From positions 62,001 through 126,000 of the forward strand of contig NZ_FOAZ01000001.1 in NCBI RefSeq assembly GCF_900109465.1: a stretch of DNA of 64,000 bases. The letters run 5' to 3'. How positions within the stretch are numbered: the stretch's first letter is position 1; every line of letters starts with the position of its first letter. This document shows positions 9,385-17,817 of the stretch, piece after piece. The stretch is from Streptacidiphilus jiangxiensis (lineage in GTDB: Bacteria > Actinomycetota > Actinomycetes > Streptomycetales > Streptomycetaceae). A program made the position numbers and the translations under genes. The notes beneath the pieces are model-generated. The model was given only the letters and a program-made list of their open reading frames with translations. It made no database searches and was not told where the DNA came from.

Positions 9385-9501
9385 ATGTCCGCTGCGACGA
9401 CCACACGTCGATGGCGTGTGGCGCCGGCGCCTCCCGTGCCTCCGGCGGAGCAATCGGGTCGATCATTTCGGCGCCGACCTGGAACAATGGCCCGGCGCTA
9501 G
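9385..9501 (+). CDS. Possible 38-aa basic peptide upstream of the cold-shock gene
   Basis: A short frame starting MSAATTTRRWRV and ending TMARR, preceded by a strong GAGGAGGGGG site 6 nt before the ATG. The composition is Arg/Pro-rich. Support is limited to the ribosome site and position, and similarity to any known family was not established. It may be a leader peptide or simply untranslated leader of the cold-shock gene about 95 bp downstream. The rest of 9234-9595 holds only the divergent promoter region. Confidence 0.25.
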   Translation: MSAATTTRRWRVAPAPPVPPAEQSGRSFRRRPGTMARR

Positions 9502-9595
9502 CTCGCCTGCGGCGCCCAGCGGTCACCACCGGTAGCCGGTGGGGTTCCGCACCCCGTACGACACACTCCGAAACGACTACCGACGAGGTCTCCCC

Positions 9596-9979
9596 ATGCC
9601 TACGGGCAAAGTGAAGTGGTTCAACTCTGAGAAGGGCTTCGGCTTCCTCTCGCGCGACGACGGCGGCGACGTGTTCGTGCACTCCAAGGCGCTGCCCGTG
9701 GGCGTGGAGTCGTTGAAGCCCGGCCAGCGGGTCGAGTTCGGCGTGGTCGCCGGCCACCGGGGAGACCAGGCGTTGACGGTGACCCTCCTGGAGGAGGCCC
9801 CCTCGCTGGCCGCGGCGTCCCGCAAGAAGCCGGACGAGCTGGCCGCGATGGTCCAGGATCTGACGACCATCCTGGAGCAGATCCTCCCGGGTCTCCAGCG
9901 CGGCCGCTACCCGGACAAGCCGGTCGGCAAGCGCGTCGCCACCCTGCTGCACCACGTCGCCGACCAACTGGACGTCTAG
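9596..9979 (+). CDS. Cold-shock domain protein
   Basis: A 127-residue protein. Residues 1-66 form a CspA-type OB fold with KVKWFNSEKGFGFLS (RNP1) and DVFVHSKAL (RNP2), which bind single-stranded nucleic acid. Actinobacterial members of this length carry a C-terminal helical extension, here LAAMVQDLTTILEQILPGL and VATLLHHVADQL. It probably acts as an RNA chaperone. The ATG at 9596 gives the standard MPTGKVKWF start, with a GAGG sequence upstream. It ends against repeat element b, convergent with mqnD. Confidence 0.92.
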   Translation: MPTGKVKWFNSEKGFGFLSRDDGGDVFVHSKALPVGVESLKPGQRVEFGVVAGHRGDQALTVTLLEEAPSLAAASRKKPDELAAMVQDLTTILEQILPGLQRGRYPDKPVGKRVATLLHHVADQLDV

Positions 9980-9989
9980 TTGCCACTTG

Positions 9990-10106
9990 CTCAGGCGCGC
10001 GGGGAACTGCGCGACGAGCCACCGACGCGCGGATGGTCCTCACTGGACAGGGCCATCCGCACAGGGTGGTTGCTCGCGCCGTTCCCCGCGCCCCTGGTTG
10101 TGCAAC
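9990..10106. repeat. Inverted-repeat element, copy b
   Basis: The left arm GGGGAACTGCGCGACGAGCCACC pairs with the right arm GGTGGTTGCTCGCG...GTTCCCCGCGCCCC. Inside are GCGGATGGTCCT and AGGGCCATCCGC. It fills the gap between the convergent ends of the cold-shock and mqnD genes and probably terminates both transcripts. Confidence 0.8.
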
Positions 10107-11018
10107 TCACCCGGGGAACGAAAGCGCCTCGTCCGAGATTGCCGGGGTCAGCCCCTCGGCTGCCGCGCGGGTGAAGAGGCCGCGGACCGCGGCGTAGCCG
10201 GCCTCGCCGAGGTCCTCGGTGAACTCGTTGACGTAGAGGCCGATGTGCTGGTCGGCGACCGCCGGATCCATCTCCTGGGCGTGGGCCATCACGTAGTCGC
10301 GCGAGAGCGCGGGATCCGCCCAGGCCTGCCGCACGCTGCTGCGGATCGCGTCCGCCAGTGCGGTGAGCCGCTCCGTGCCCAGCGAACGCTTCGCGACGAT
10401 CGCGCCGAGCGGGATGGGGAGGCCGGTCGCGGTCTCCCAGGCCTCGCCCATGTCGGCCAGGCAGTGCAGGCCGTAGTTCTGGTACGTGAACCGTGCCTCG
10501 TGGATGACCAGGCCCGCGTCGACCTTGCCGTCGCGCACTGCGGGCATGATCTCGTGGAAGGGCATGACCACGATCTCGCCGAGGCCTCCCGGGACGGCCT
10601 GCGCCGCCCAGAGGCGGAACAGCAGGTAGGCGGTGGAGCGCTCGCTCGGGACGGCCACCGTCCGTCCGCGCAGCGCGGACGGGTCGACGGAGGCCTCCGT
10701 GCCGTCGGAGAAGTTCGGGCCGGTGAGGACGAGAGGGCCGCAGCCGCGGCCCAGCGCGCCGCCGCAGGGCAGCAGGGCGTACTCGTCGAGGATCCACGGC
10801 AGCTGCGCGTAGGAGATCTTCAGGACGTCCAGTTCACCGCGCTCGGCCAGGCCGTTGGTGATGTCGATGTCGGCGAAGGTGACCTCGGGCGGCACCGCGC
10901 CCGCGACCAGGCCGTGAGCCCAGGCGTGGAAGACGAAGGTGTCGTTCGGGCAGGGCGAGTAGGCGATCGTCAGGGCCGACGAGGAGGCCGGGGCGGGGGC
11001 GGGGGAGGTAGAAGTCAC
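10107..11018 (-). CDS. mqnD: 1,4-dihydroxy-6-naphthoate synthase (futalosine pathway)
   Basis: A 303-residue enzyme of the futalosine route to menaquinone, converting cyclic dehypoxanthine futalosine to 1,4-dihydroxy-6-naphthoate in the cytoplasm. The N-terminal signature IAYSPCPNDTFVFHAWAHG is diagnostic of MqnD, and DVLKISYAQLPWIL and AGLVIHEARFTYQNYGL complete the two-lobe periplasmic-binding-like fold. GTG 11016-11018 overlaps the mqnB stop in GTGA, so the two are translationally coupled. A short Ala/Pro/Ser-rich stretch precedes the fold. Confidence 0.95.
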   Translation of the reverse strand: MTSTSPAPAPASSSALTIAYSPCPNDTFVFHAWAHGLVAGAVPPEVTFADIDITNGLAERGELDVLKISYAQLPWILDEYALLPCGGALGRGCGPLVLTGPNFSDGTEASVDPSALRGRTVAVPSERSTAYLLFRLWAAQAVPGGLGEIVVMPFHEIMPAVRDGKVDAGLVIHEARFTYQNYGLHCLADMGEAWETATGLPIPLGAIVAKRSLGTERLTALADAIRSSVRQAWADPALSRDYVMAHAQEMDPAVADQHIGLYVNEFTEDLGEAGYAAVRGLFTRAAAEGLTPAISDEALSFPG

Positions 11019-11740
11019 CCGACCAGTGTCGCGTACGGCAGTTTCGCGTAGACGGCCGCCAGGGCGTCCAGCGCGTCGCCGATGCGCCATGCGCCGCGGT
11101 CGCGCGGGCCGACGGCGTTGGAGACGGTGCGCAGCTCCAGCACCGGAAGGGCGTGTCCGGAGGCCGCCTCGGCGACGCCGAAGCCCTCCATGGCCTCGGC
11201 GACGGCGCCGGGGTGACGTCCCAGCAGCTCGGCCGCGCGTTCCGCGCTGCCGGTGACGGTGGAGACCGTCAGCACCGTGCCGACGGCGGTCGGCCGGCCC
11301 GCCTCGCGCAGCGCGCGGGCCACCGGGTCGGCGGCCGGGCAGCTGTAGCGGACGCGGCCGAAGCCGAGCTCGGTGACGTCCGCGAAGCCGTCCGGCGTCT
11401 GCGCGCCGAGATCTGCCGCGACGATCGTGTCGGCGACGACGACGGAACCGATCGGTGCGGTGGGCGCGAAGCCGCCCGCGATGCCGGAGGAGACGGCCAG
11501 GCCGTAACCGGGGGACGCGGAGGCAGCGAGGGCCAGGGCCGTCGCGGTGGCCGCCGCTGCCGCCGCGGGGCCGACACCCGCGACCACCACGTCGAGCGGG
11601 CCGACCGAGGTCAGCGGATACCCGCCGGGCAGTGCGCGCTCGACCGGCTCGGCGTCGCCGAACCGGCTGCGGGCACCACGCAGCACCGCCGCCGCTTCGG
11701 GAGCGACGGCGGTGACGACGAGGAGGCGGGAGGGGATCAG
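11015..11740 (-). CDS. mqnB: Futalosine hydrolase, probably with a non-canonical start
   Basis: About 241 residues of a nucleoside phosphorylase-like hydrolase that removes hypoxanthine from futalosine (or adenine from aminofutalosine). Recognisable parts are VVVAGVGPAAAAAAT, GLAVSSGIAGGFAP, GSVVVADTIVAADLGAQTPDGF and VAEAMEGFGVAEAA. The nearest usable GTG (11684-11686) would delete the first strand of the fold. The conserved beginning (RLLVVTAVAPEAAAVLRG) continues in frame to a CTG at 11738-11740, which overlaps the preceding gene's stop as CTGA. A CTG or ATC start is therefore inferred; the 3' end is certain. Confidence 0.85.
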   Translation of the reverse strand: MIPSRLLVVTAVAPEAAAVLRGARSRFGDAEPVERALPGGYPLTSVGPLDVVVAGVGPAAAAAATATALALAASASPGYGLAVSSGIAGGFAPTAPIGSVVVADTIVAADLGAQTPDGFADVTELGFGRVRYSCPAADPVARALREAGRPTAVGTVLTVSTVTGSAERAAELLGRHPGAVAEAMEGFGVAEAASGHALPVLELRTVSNAVGPRDRGAWRIGDALDALAAVYAKLPYATLVG

Positions 11741-12255
11741 GACCCCTGCTGCTTCACCACGAACGTCCAGACGCCGTAGATCTGCTTGCCGGAGTCGTCG
11801 CTCTCGACGACCGTGACCGGGGCGCTGCCGGTCTGGGAGGCCTGCAGGGCCGCGGCGAGCGGGATGTTGCCGACCTGCTGGTTGGTGGTGCGGGAGAACA
11901 GGCCGACCGGCTGCTGCTGCCCGGGCACCTGCGCGTACCAGCCCTTGGCGGCGATGTCCTCATTGGTGTTGATCATAAAGGTGCCGTTCTGGGCGACCTC
12001 CAGGGTGGGCGTGTCCTTGCCGCCCGCCTGGGCCTTGGCCAGGTCCTTGAGGCAGGAGGTGATCTGCTTCTGGGTGAGCACGTCACCGTTGTTCCAGCAG
12101 ACCGGCGCGAACTGCTTCCAGGTCGACCCCGAGGTCGCGGCGACCATGGGCTTCGGCTGGCCGAAGTGGTGCGCGAGGGGGATGGACCAGCCGAGCGTCG
12201 CGACGCCGACGACGGCGACAGCTCCAAGGGCGGCGACACCGCGGTTGAGACTCAT
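11737..12255 (-). CDS. DUF2771-like exported protein
   Basis: A 172-residue protein with an N-terminal hydrophobic helix (GVAALGAVAVVGVATLGW) and no lipobox cysteine, so it is either anchored or secreted. The exported part has a pair of cysteines (APVCWNN and ITSCLKD) that may form a disulfide. It resembles the DUF2771 family found beside mqnB in streptomycetes; this is from memory. Its stop is shared with the putative mqnB start, which suggests an operon with mqnB and mqnD. Role unknown. Confidence 0.65.
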   Translation of the reverse strand: MSLNRGVAALGAVAVVGVATLGWSIPLAHHFGQPKPMVAATSGSTWKQFAPVCWNNGDVLTQKQITSCLKDLAKAQAGGKDTPTLEVAQNGTFMINTNEDIAAKGWYAQVPGQQQPVGLFSRTTNQQVGNIPLAAALQASQTGSAPVTVVESDDSGKQIYGVWTFVVKQQGS

Positions 12256-12282
12256 GGTGCTGAGGCTACCGTCCCGTGACGA

Positions 12283-13737
12283 TCACGCCACGTCGGGGGC
12301 GGCCGCCGCGTGACGCACGTGGAGCGTCGTACGGGCCCGGACGGCCCACAGCAGGGCCACCCCCATCAGCGCGGAGGCCGTGGCCATGCCGACCTCGCCG
12401 ACCAGCGGCAGCACGATCCCGAGGCCGCCGCCGAGCACCCAGGTCAGCTGGACGACCGTCTCCGAACGGGCGAATGCGGAGGTCCGGACGGTCTCCGGCA
12501 CGTCGCGCTGGATCAGCGCGTCGAGGGCGACCTTGCCCATGCACTGCGCGAAGCCGGAGACGAAGGCCAGCAGCACCACGGTGGGAGCGCCGTAGAAGAC
12601 CGCCGCGGCCAGCGCCGAGCCGAAGGCCAGGGCCAGCATCAACGTGACGAGCGTCTCAGGGCCCCGGGTGCGCAGCCAGGCGCCGACGACCGTGCCGAGG
12701 GTGTTGCCGATGCCGAGCGCGGCGGCGACGAGGGCCAGCGACGCTGTCGCGGGCAGTCCGGCGAGCGGGTGCTCGCGGACCAGGAAGGCCAGGAAGAAGG
12801 TGAGGAAGCCGAACAGGACGCGCAGCGAGCCCTCCGCGCCGAGCGCGAGGATCACGCCGGGGCCGACCGAGCGCAGCACCGCCTTGGCGCTGTGCCGCGT
12901 CGCGGCGGGCTCGGTCCCCGCCTCGTCCGTGTCCGTCGTGTCGGTCGAACCGGTGTGCGGCGCGTCGGCGGGTTCGGCGGATTCGGCGTGCAGCAGGGCC
13001 CGCTCCTCACCCTTGGCCAGGTCCACCTTGTGCGGCAGCGCGAAGGCGAGCCCGGCGCCCACGACGTAGATCAGGAACGCCCCGCGCAGCGGCCAGTCCG
13101 GTCCGATCAGGTGCAGCAGGCCGCCCAGCACGGCGGCCACGCCGGTGGAGAGCAGCCCGGCGAGGGAGACCCGCGAGTTCGCCTTCACCAGTGGCAGTTG
13201 TGGCGGCCGTAGTCGTGGCACCACGACGCTGCGGATCACCCCGTAGGCCTTGGACGCGACCAGCACACCGAGCGCCAGCGGATAGATCTGCAGCCCCGCC
13301 CCGGCGATCGAGCCCGCCATCATCCACGCGAGCGCGGCGCGCACCAGCATGCTGCCGGCCATCGCCGCCCGGCGTCCGCTCGGGATCCGGTCCAGCAGCG
13401 GACCGATCACCGGGGCGAGGAGGACGAACGGCGCCATGGTGATCAGCAGGTAGAGGGCGACACGCCCGCGCGCCTCGTGCGTCGGCACCGAGAAGAAGAT
13501 CGTCGAGGCCAGCGCGACGGTGATCATCATGTCGCCCGCGGAGTTGACCGCGTGCAGTTCGATCAGCTTGGCCAGGCCCGACTCGCCCGCGCCCTCCGCG
13601 GACGTCGCCTTGCGGATCCCGCGCCCCGTCGCGTTCGCGGCGTTGCCGGTGCGCAGGGCGGCAGCCGAGGTGAACCGGTGTACGGCTGACGCCGCACGCC
13701 GGGCTTTTCCCGCTTCCGCCTCGGCCATATCTCCCAT
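12283..13737 (-). CDS. MFS transporter
   Basis: A 484-residue membrane protein with about twelve hydrophobic segments between residues 65 and 470. A charged loop around 255-290, rich in Thr, Asp and Glu, splits the two halves. LLDRIPSGRRAAM is the motif-A-like loop between helices 2 and 3. It is a major facilitator superfamily carrier, probably an exporter, of unknown substrate. The N-terminal 60 residues are Ala-rich and basic. Start ATG 13735-13737 is chosen; ATG 13726-13728 is possible. It is divergent from the DUF3027 gene and just upstream of the DUF2771/mqnB/mqnD genes. Confidence 0.85.
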   Translation of the reverse strand: MGDMAEAEAGKARRAASAVHRFTSAAALRTGNAANATGRGIRKATSAEGAGESGLAKLIELHAVNSAGDMMITVALASTIFFSVPTHEARGRVALYLLITMAPFVLLAPVIGPLLDRIPSGRRAAMAGSMLVRAALAWMMAGSIAGAGLQIYPLALGVLVASKAYGVIRSVVVPRLRPPQLPLVKANSRVSLAGLLSTGVAAVLGGLLHLIGPDWPLRGAFLIYVVGAGLAFALPHKVDLAKGEERALLHAESAEPADAPHTGSTDTTDTDEAGTEPAATRHSAKAVLRSVGPGVILALGAEGSLRVLFGFLTFFLAFLVREHPLAGLPATASLALVAAALGIGNTLGTVVGAWLRTRGPETLVTLMLALAFGSALAAAVFYGAPTVVLLAFVSGFAQCMGKVALDALIQRDVPETVRTSAFARSETVVQLTWVLGGGLGIVLPLVGEVGMATASALMGVALLWAVRARTTLHVRHAAAAPDVA

Positions 13738-13922
13738 GGTGCCCGACAGGGAGGGCGCGGAGCGGTAGTTTCAGCGGCGGGTTCCGCGTCCACACGGGAC
13801 AGCGGAGCGGACGTTCGGCAAGAATAGGAACCCGGACCGCCGCCGCGCGCACCCCGCGCAGGGTGGCTGGTTCGAGGGCGTGGTTGGGGCCGCGACGAGG
13901 TGTAGGAGAGAATCGGTCCGTG

Positions 13923-14849
13923 ATGACTGCTGCGACGACGACGCGAAGCCGTACCCCTGACCGCGTGTGCGCCGAGGCCGTGGAGTTCGCCCGGCACGCG
14001 GCGGTCGACGCCGTCGGTGCTGCGGCTGTCGGTGAGCACCTCGGCCTGGACGTCGAGGGCGAACGCGTGGTCACCCACTACTTCGCCACCACCGAGAGGG
14101 CCTACCGGGGCTGGCGCTGGGCGGTCACGGTGACCCGTGCTGCGCGGGCCAAGCAGGTCACCCTCGACGAAACGGTGCTGCTGCCCGGGCAGGACGCGCT
14201 GATCGCGCCGGAGTGGGTGCCGTGGAGCGAGCGCCTGCGCCCGGGTGACCTCGGCCCCGGTGACCTCCTCCCCAGCGAGGCGGACGACCTGCGCCTGGAG
14301 CCGGGCTACTCCGGCGACGAAGAGCCCGCGCCGAACTCGGTGCTGGCGGAGGACCGCCTGTCCGGCATCGCCGGAGAGGACGTGGCGATCGAGCCCGACG
14401 GCGGACGCGTGCAGGTCGCCGCGGACGTCGAGCGCGCGCAGATCGCGTCCGTCGCCGACGAGCTGGGCATGGGCCGGCCTCGGGTGCTCAGCCGGCTCGG
14501 CCTCAACCTGGCCGCGGACCGCTGGGAGAAGGAGTTCGGCGCGCACTCGCCGATGGCGCAGGCGGCGCCGGCGGCGTGTGTCTCGTGCGGCTTCATGGTT
14601 CCGCTGGGCGGCTCGCTGAGTCAGGCCTTCGGCGTGTGCAGCAACGAGTTCAGCCCCGCGGACGGGCGCATCATCTCCCTCGCGTACGGCTGCGGCGCCC
14701 ACTCCGAGGCGGCGGTCATGCCGGCTCCCGCGGTTCCGGCTGCGCCGGTCCTGGACGAGTTCTCCCTCGAACCCCTCCCGCTCCACCCGGACCGCTCCGG
14801 CGGCTCCGTCGAGGAGAGCACCCCGGCCGAGGAGCTCGGCCACAGCTGA
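13923..14849 (+). CDS. DUF3027 domain protein
   Basis: A 308-residue actinobacterial protein matching the DUF3027 family: GYRGWRWAVTVTRA-like text, VTLDETVLLPGQDALIAPEWVPWSERLRPGDLGPGDLLP and a Cys pair in ACVSCGFMVPLGGSL with FGVCSNEFSPADG. The cysteines suggest a metal or zinc-ribbon site. Function is unknown. The ATG at 13923 is directly preceded by an in-frame GTG at 13920; either can start, with AGGAGAG upstream. It ends against repeat element c. Confidence 0.85.
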   Translation: MTAATTTRSRTPDRVCAEAVEFARHAAVDAVGAAAVGEHLGLDVEGERVVTHYFATTERAYRGWRWAVTVTRAARAKQVTLDETVLLPGQDALIAPEWVPWSERLRPGDLGPGDLLPSEADDLRLEPGYSGDEEPAPNSVLAEDRLSGIAGEDVAIEPDGGRVQVAADVERAQIASVADELGMGRPRVLSRLGLNLAADRWEKEFGAHSPMAQAAPAACVSCGFMVPLGGSLSQAFGVCSNEFSPADGRIISLAYGCGAHSEAAVMPAPAVPAAPVLDEFSLEPLPLHPDRSGGSVEESTPAEELGHS

Positions 14850-14850
14850 C

Positions 14851-14972
14851 GGTCACCCTCAGGGGCGCGAGGAACTGCGCGAGCAACCCACCCGAGGCGG
14901 ATGGCCCTGTCCGCTCGGGATCTCAAGGCCGCGGGTGGCTTGTCGCGCAGTTCCTCGCGCCCCTGAGGGTCA
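14851..14972. repeat. Inverted-repeat element, copy c
   Basis: One of the best preserved copies. The left arm CTCAGGGGCGCGAGGAACTG and the right arm CAGTTCCTCGCGCCCCTGAG are exact reverse complements, extended by CGCGA/TCGCG and flanking sequence, giving a stem of about 30 bp around a loop of about 60 nt. It fills the whole gap between the convergent ends of the DUF3027 gene and the 2OG oxygenase gene. Confidence 0.9.
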
Positions 14973-15914
14973 CACCGTGATTGCCTCCAGTTTCCGTCGC
15001 AGGTACTCCGACGAATCCACCGGCGCGTATGCGACCGGGCCGGCCACCGGGGACACCCGCGTGTGGGGGTCGCACTCGTAGAAGAACACCAGCGACATCA
15101 GGTCCTCCTCCGGCGCCTCCGCCGACGGCGGCAGCACGCGGTGGCGCCCGCTGCGCCACCGGTCGCCCGTCCAGCGCGCCATCAGGTCGCCGATGTTGAC
15201 CGTCAGCGCGCCCGGGACGAACGGCGCGTCGACCCAGCCCTCGCCCGGGATGTCGACCTGGAGGCCGCCGAGGCCGGGCTCGCGGTCCAGCAGGGTCACC
15301 GTGCCGAAATCCGTGTGGGGGCCGATCCGGAACTGGCCGGGTTCCGGTGCGCCGACCACGGAGACGCCCGGGTACCAGTTGATGTTCAGCGTGTAGGTGG
15401 GATGCCGGGTGTGGTCGGTGAAGAACGACTCGCCCTGGCCGAGCGCCGCGCCCAGCAGGCGCAGGATCTCGTCGGACAGGGTCCGCATCCGGGACAGGTA
15501 GGACTCGACGGCCGGCCGGAGCGCGGGGGCCTCCGCCGACGGCCAGCGGTTGGGCTGGAACCAGAAGGCGTCGATCGCGCTGTCGCCGCTCGGGGTGTCC
15601 GCGCCGACCGTCCAGGACTCCTTGAGGTCCGGTGGCGTGGGCGTTCCCTCGGCGTAGCCGTTGGCCTCCGCGCCCTTGGCCAGCCAGCCCCGGCCGCCGA
15701 CACCGACGGAGTACCGCTGCTTCCTCGCCGACGGCAGGGCGAAGAACTCCCGTGCCGCCGCGCGCACCGCGCCCCGCTCCGCCGGGGTGACGCCGTGTCC
15801 GGTGACCAGCAGGAAGCCGGCGTTGCGCAGCGCGACGTCGACCGCCGTCGCCGTCGTGGCCTTCTCGGCCGCCGTGCCGGTCAGCCAGGGGCCGAGGTCG
15901 ATGGTGGGGATCAT
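14970..15914 (-). CDS. 2OG-Fe(II) oxygenase, isopenicillin N synthase-like
   Basis: A 314-residue double-stranded beta-helix dioxygenase. The N-terminal IPTIDLGPWL and GFLLVTGHGV match the DIOX_N domain. Iron ligands are His and Asp in GPHTDFGTVTLL and the distal His in WRSGRHRVLPP. The family RxS 2-oxoglutarate motif reads LMS here (DLMSLVFFYE), so the usual Arg is absent. ATG 15912-15914 overlaps the deaminase stop as ATGA. As the third gene of a permease-deaminase-oxygenase operon it may oxidise a nucleobase or related compound, as thymine dioxygenases do; this is inference. Confidence 0.85.
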   Translation of the reverse strand: MIPTIDLGPWLTGTAAEKATTATAVDVALRNAGFLLVTGHGVTPAERGAVRAAAREFFALPSARKQRYSVGVGGRGWLAKGAEANGYAEGTPTPPDLKESWTVGADTPSGDSAIDAFWFQPNRWPSAEAPALRPAVESYLSRMRTLSDEILRLLGAALGQGESFFTDHTRHPTYTLNINWYPGVSVVGAPEPGQFRIGPHTDFGTVTLLDREPGLGGLQVDIPGEGWVDAPFVPGALTVNIGDLMARWTGDRWRSGRHRVLPPSAEAPEEDLMSLVFFYECDPHTRVSPVAGPVAYAPVDSSEYLRRKLEAITV

Positions 15915-16360
15915 GCGCCGATGTCCTCGTTCCACAGGTCGGGGTGGTCGCGGATGAAGTCCGTCATCATGCGGACGCACGCGGGGTCGTCGAGCAGCAC
16001 GATCTCCACGCCGTGCTCGGCGAGCCAGTCGTGGCCGCCGTGGAAGGTGGTGGCCTCGCCGACGACGACGCGGCCGATGCCGAACTGCCGGACCAGGCCC
16101 GAGCAGTACCAGCAGGGCGAGAGCGTCGTCACCATCGTGGTGCGGCCGTAGCCGCGCAGCCGGCCGGCCGCGCGGAAGGCGGCGGTCTCGGCGTGCACGG
16201 AGGGATCGCCGTCCTGGACGCGACGGTTGTGGCCGGAGCCCAGCAGCTCGCCGTCGGGACCGAAGAGCGCGGCACCGATCGGGATGCCGCCCTCGGCGAG
16301 GCCGCGCTGGGCCTCGCCGACGGCGACGGAGAGAAGGGAGCGGTAATCGAGGGAGGGCAT
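15911..16360 (-). CDS. Cytosine deaminase-like nucleoside/nucleobase deaminase
   Basis: A 149-residue cytidine-deaminase-fold enzyme. The zinc site is HAETAAF (His ligand, catalytic Glu) and SPCWYCSGL (two Cys ligands). GIPIGAALFGPDGELLGSGHNRRVQ and the C-terminal WNEDIGA resemble yeast-type cytosine deaminase, which makes uracil from cytosine. It starts 4 bp after the NCS1 permease stop and overlaps the oxygenase start by 4 bp, so the three are one transcription unit. Purine or guanine deamination cannot be excluded from sequence. Confidence 0.85.
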   Translation of the reverse strand: MPSLDYRSLLSVAVGEAQRGLAEGGIPIGAALFGPDGELLGSGHNRRVQDGDPSVHAETAAFRAAGRLRGYGRTTMVTTLSPCWYCSGLVRQFGIGRVVVGEATTFHGGHDWLAEHGVEIVLLDDPACVRMMTDFIRDHPDLWNEDIGA

Positions 16361-16364
16361 GTGC

Positions 16365-17786
16365 TTACGATGCCTCGGCGAGCCCGCCCCGAACCGGACC
16401 GAAGGCGGGAACCGCCCGGAGCGCCGCGTAGACCAGACCCGCGATCAGGAACCCGGCCAGGAACGCGATGTCGCCGATCTGCGGGACGTGCCGGGCGACC
16501 AGCCCGGTGTACTCCGTCTGGTTGGAGAAGAGCCAGACACCGAGCCCGGTGCCGACCGCCATGGCGACCGGCCCGGCCCAGTTGCCGAACCGCGCCGTCG
16601 GTGAGTTCGAGGCCGGCTCCAGATCCGCGGCTACCGTCGCGTCGTCCTGCCCGCGCCGGTACCAGCGGTCCAGGAAGACCACGGCCAGCCAGGGGCCGAT
16701 CCAGTAGGTGATCACCAGCAGGAAGTCGGTGTACTTCGCGCCCGAGTCGTGCAGGCCCGACCAGGCCACCGCCGTCCCGGCCACGCCGAAGACCAGCGCG
16801 ACCGTCGCCCGCCGCACGGACGCCGGGAGCCGGATGCCCATGGCCACGAACGACAGCGCGCCGGAGTAGATGTTCAGCGCGTTCGCGGCGATGCCGCCCA
16901 CCGTGATCGCCAGCAGGGTCAGGTCGGCGAGCCAGCCGGGCAGCGGGTGCACGAAGGCGGCCGTCGGGGACAGCCCGGACGGCACCGTGATCGTCACCGA
17001 GGCCGCGCCGACGATCTCCAGCAGCACGCAGGACCAGAACACGCCGACGGCCGGCCACAGGCCCACCTGCCGGCGCGGCGTCGACGCGGGCAGGTAGCGG
17101 GTGTAGTCGGAGCCGTAGGGCGTCCAGCCGGCCGCGTAGCCGAAGGCGGCGCCGGCCGTCAGCAGGAAGGCGCCGGGGAAGGCGTGCGCGCCGGTCGCCG
17201 CGCCGAGGTGCGCCTTGCCGAGGATGACGGCCGCCGCGACCAGGAAGACCACCGTCAACACGGGGAAGGTGTACTTCTCCGCCGTGTGGATGAAGTTGTG
17301 GCCGAAGAAGGCGATGGCCACCTGCAGCACGGCCACCAGGAACAGGCAGAGCAGCACCGGCCAGCCCGTCAGTGTGCCGAGCGCGTACGCGGCGCTGACG
17401 CTGTTCACGGCGAACCAGCCGATCCCGGCGGTGAGCGCGTTCAGCCCGGCGGGCAGGGCGTTGCCGCGGTAGCCGAAGGCGGTGCGGCCGGCGACCATCT
17501 GCGGCACGCCGAAGCGGGGACCGGCCAGGCCGAGGAAGCCGTGTGCGACGGCGCCGAGCGCGGTGCCGAGCACGATGGCCAGGGCGGCCGACCAGAAGTC
17601 CAGACCGAACACGCCGACGCCGAGCACGCCGACGAAGACGGTGGCGAACTCCATGTTGGGTGAGGTCCAGGTCCACAGCAGGCCCAGCGGGCGGCCGTGG
17701 CGCGCGGAGGCGGGGACGGGTTCGGCCCCGGTGGGTTCGACGGCGAGGACGTGGTCCCCGTAGGCGGCTATCCGGTCGGTGGTCAT
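16365..17786 (-). CDS. NCS1-family nucleobase permease (cytosine/purine type)
   Basis: A 473-residue membrane protein of the nucleobase:cation symporter 1 family with about twelve helices. Signatures are WTWTSPNMEFATVFVGVLG at the start, GVPQMVAGRTAFGYRGN and YAAGWTPYGSDYTRYLP, all typical of CodB-like permeases, and a short charged loop late in the protein. It probably imports cytosine or a purine for the deaminase encoded next. ATG 17784-17786 is chosen because it gives the standard length; the frame remains open to 17834. First gene of the operon. Confidence 0.88.
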   Translation of the reverse strand: MTTDRIAAYGDHVLAVEPTGAEPVPASARHGRPLGLLWTWTSPNMEFATVFVGVLGVGVFGLDFWSAALAIVLGTALGAVAHGFLGLAGPRFGVPQMVAGRTAFGYRGNALPAGLNALTAGIGWFAVNSVSAAYALGTLTGWPVLLCLFLVAVLQVAIAFFGHNFIHTAEKYTFPVLTVVFLVAAAVILGKAHLGAATGAHAFPGAFLLTAGAAFGYAAGWTPYGSDYTRYLPASTPRRQVGLWPAVGVFWSCVLLEIVGAASVTITVPSGLSPTAAFVHPLPGWLADLTLLAITVGGIAANALNIYSGALSFVAMGIRLPASVRRATVALVFGVAGTAVAWSGLHDSGAKYTDFLLVITYWIGPWLAVVFLDRWYRRGQDDATVAADLEPASNSPTARFGNWAGPVAMAVGTGLGVWLFSNQTEYTGLVARHVPQIGDIAFLAGFLIAGLVYAALRAVPAFGPVRGGLAEAS

Positions 17787-17817
17787 GCCCGGCAGTGTCG
17801 GGGCGCCGTGCACCCCT

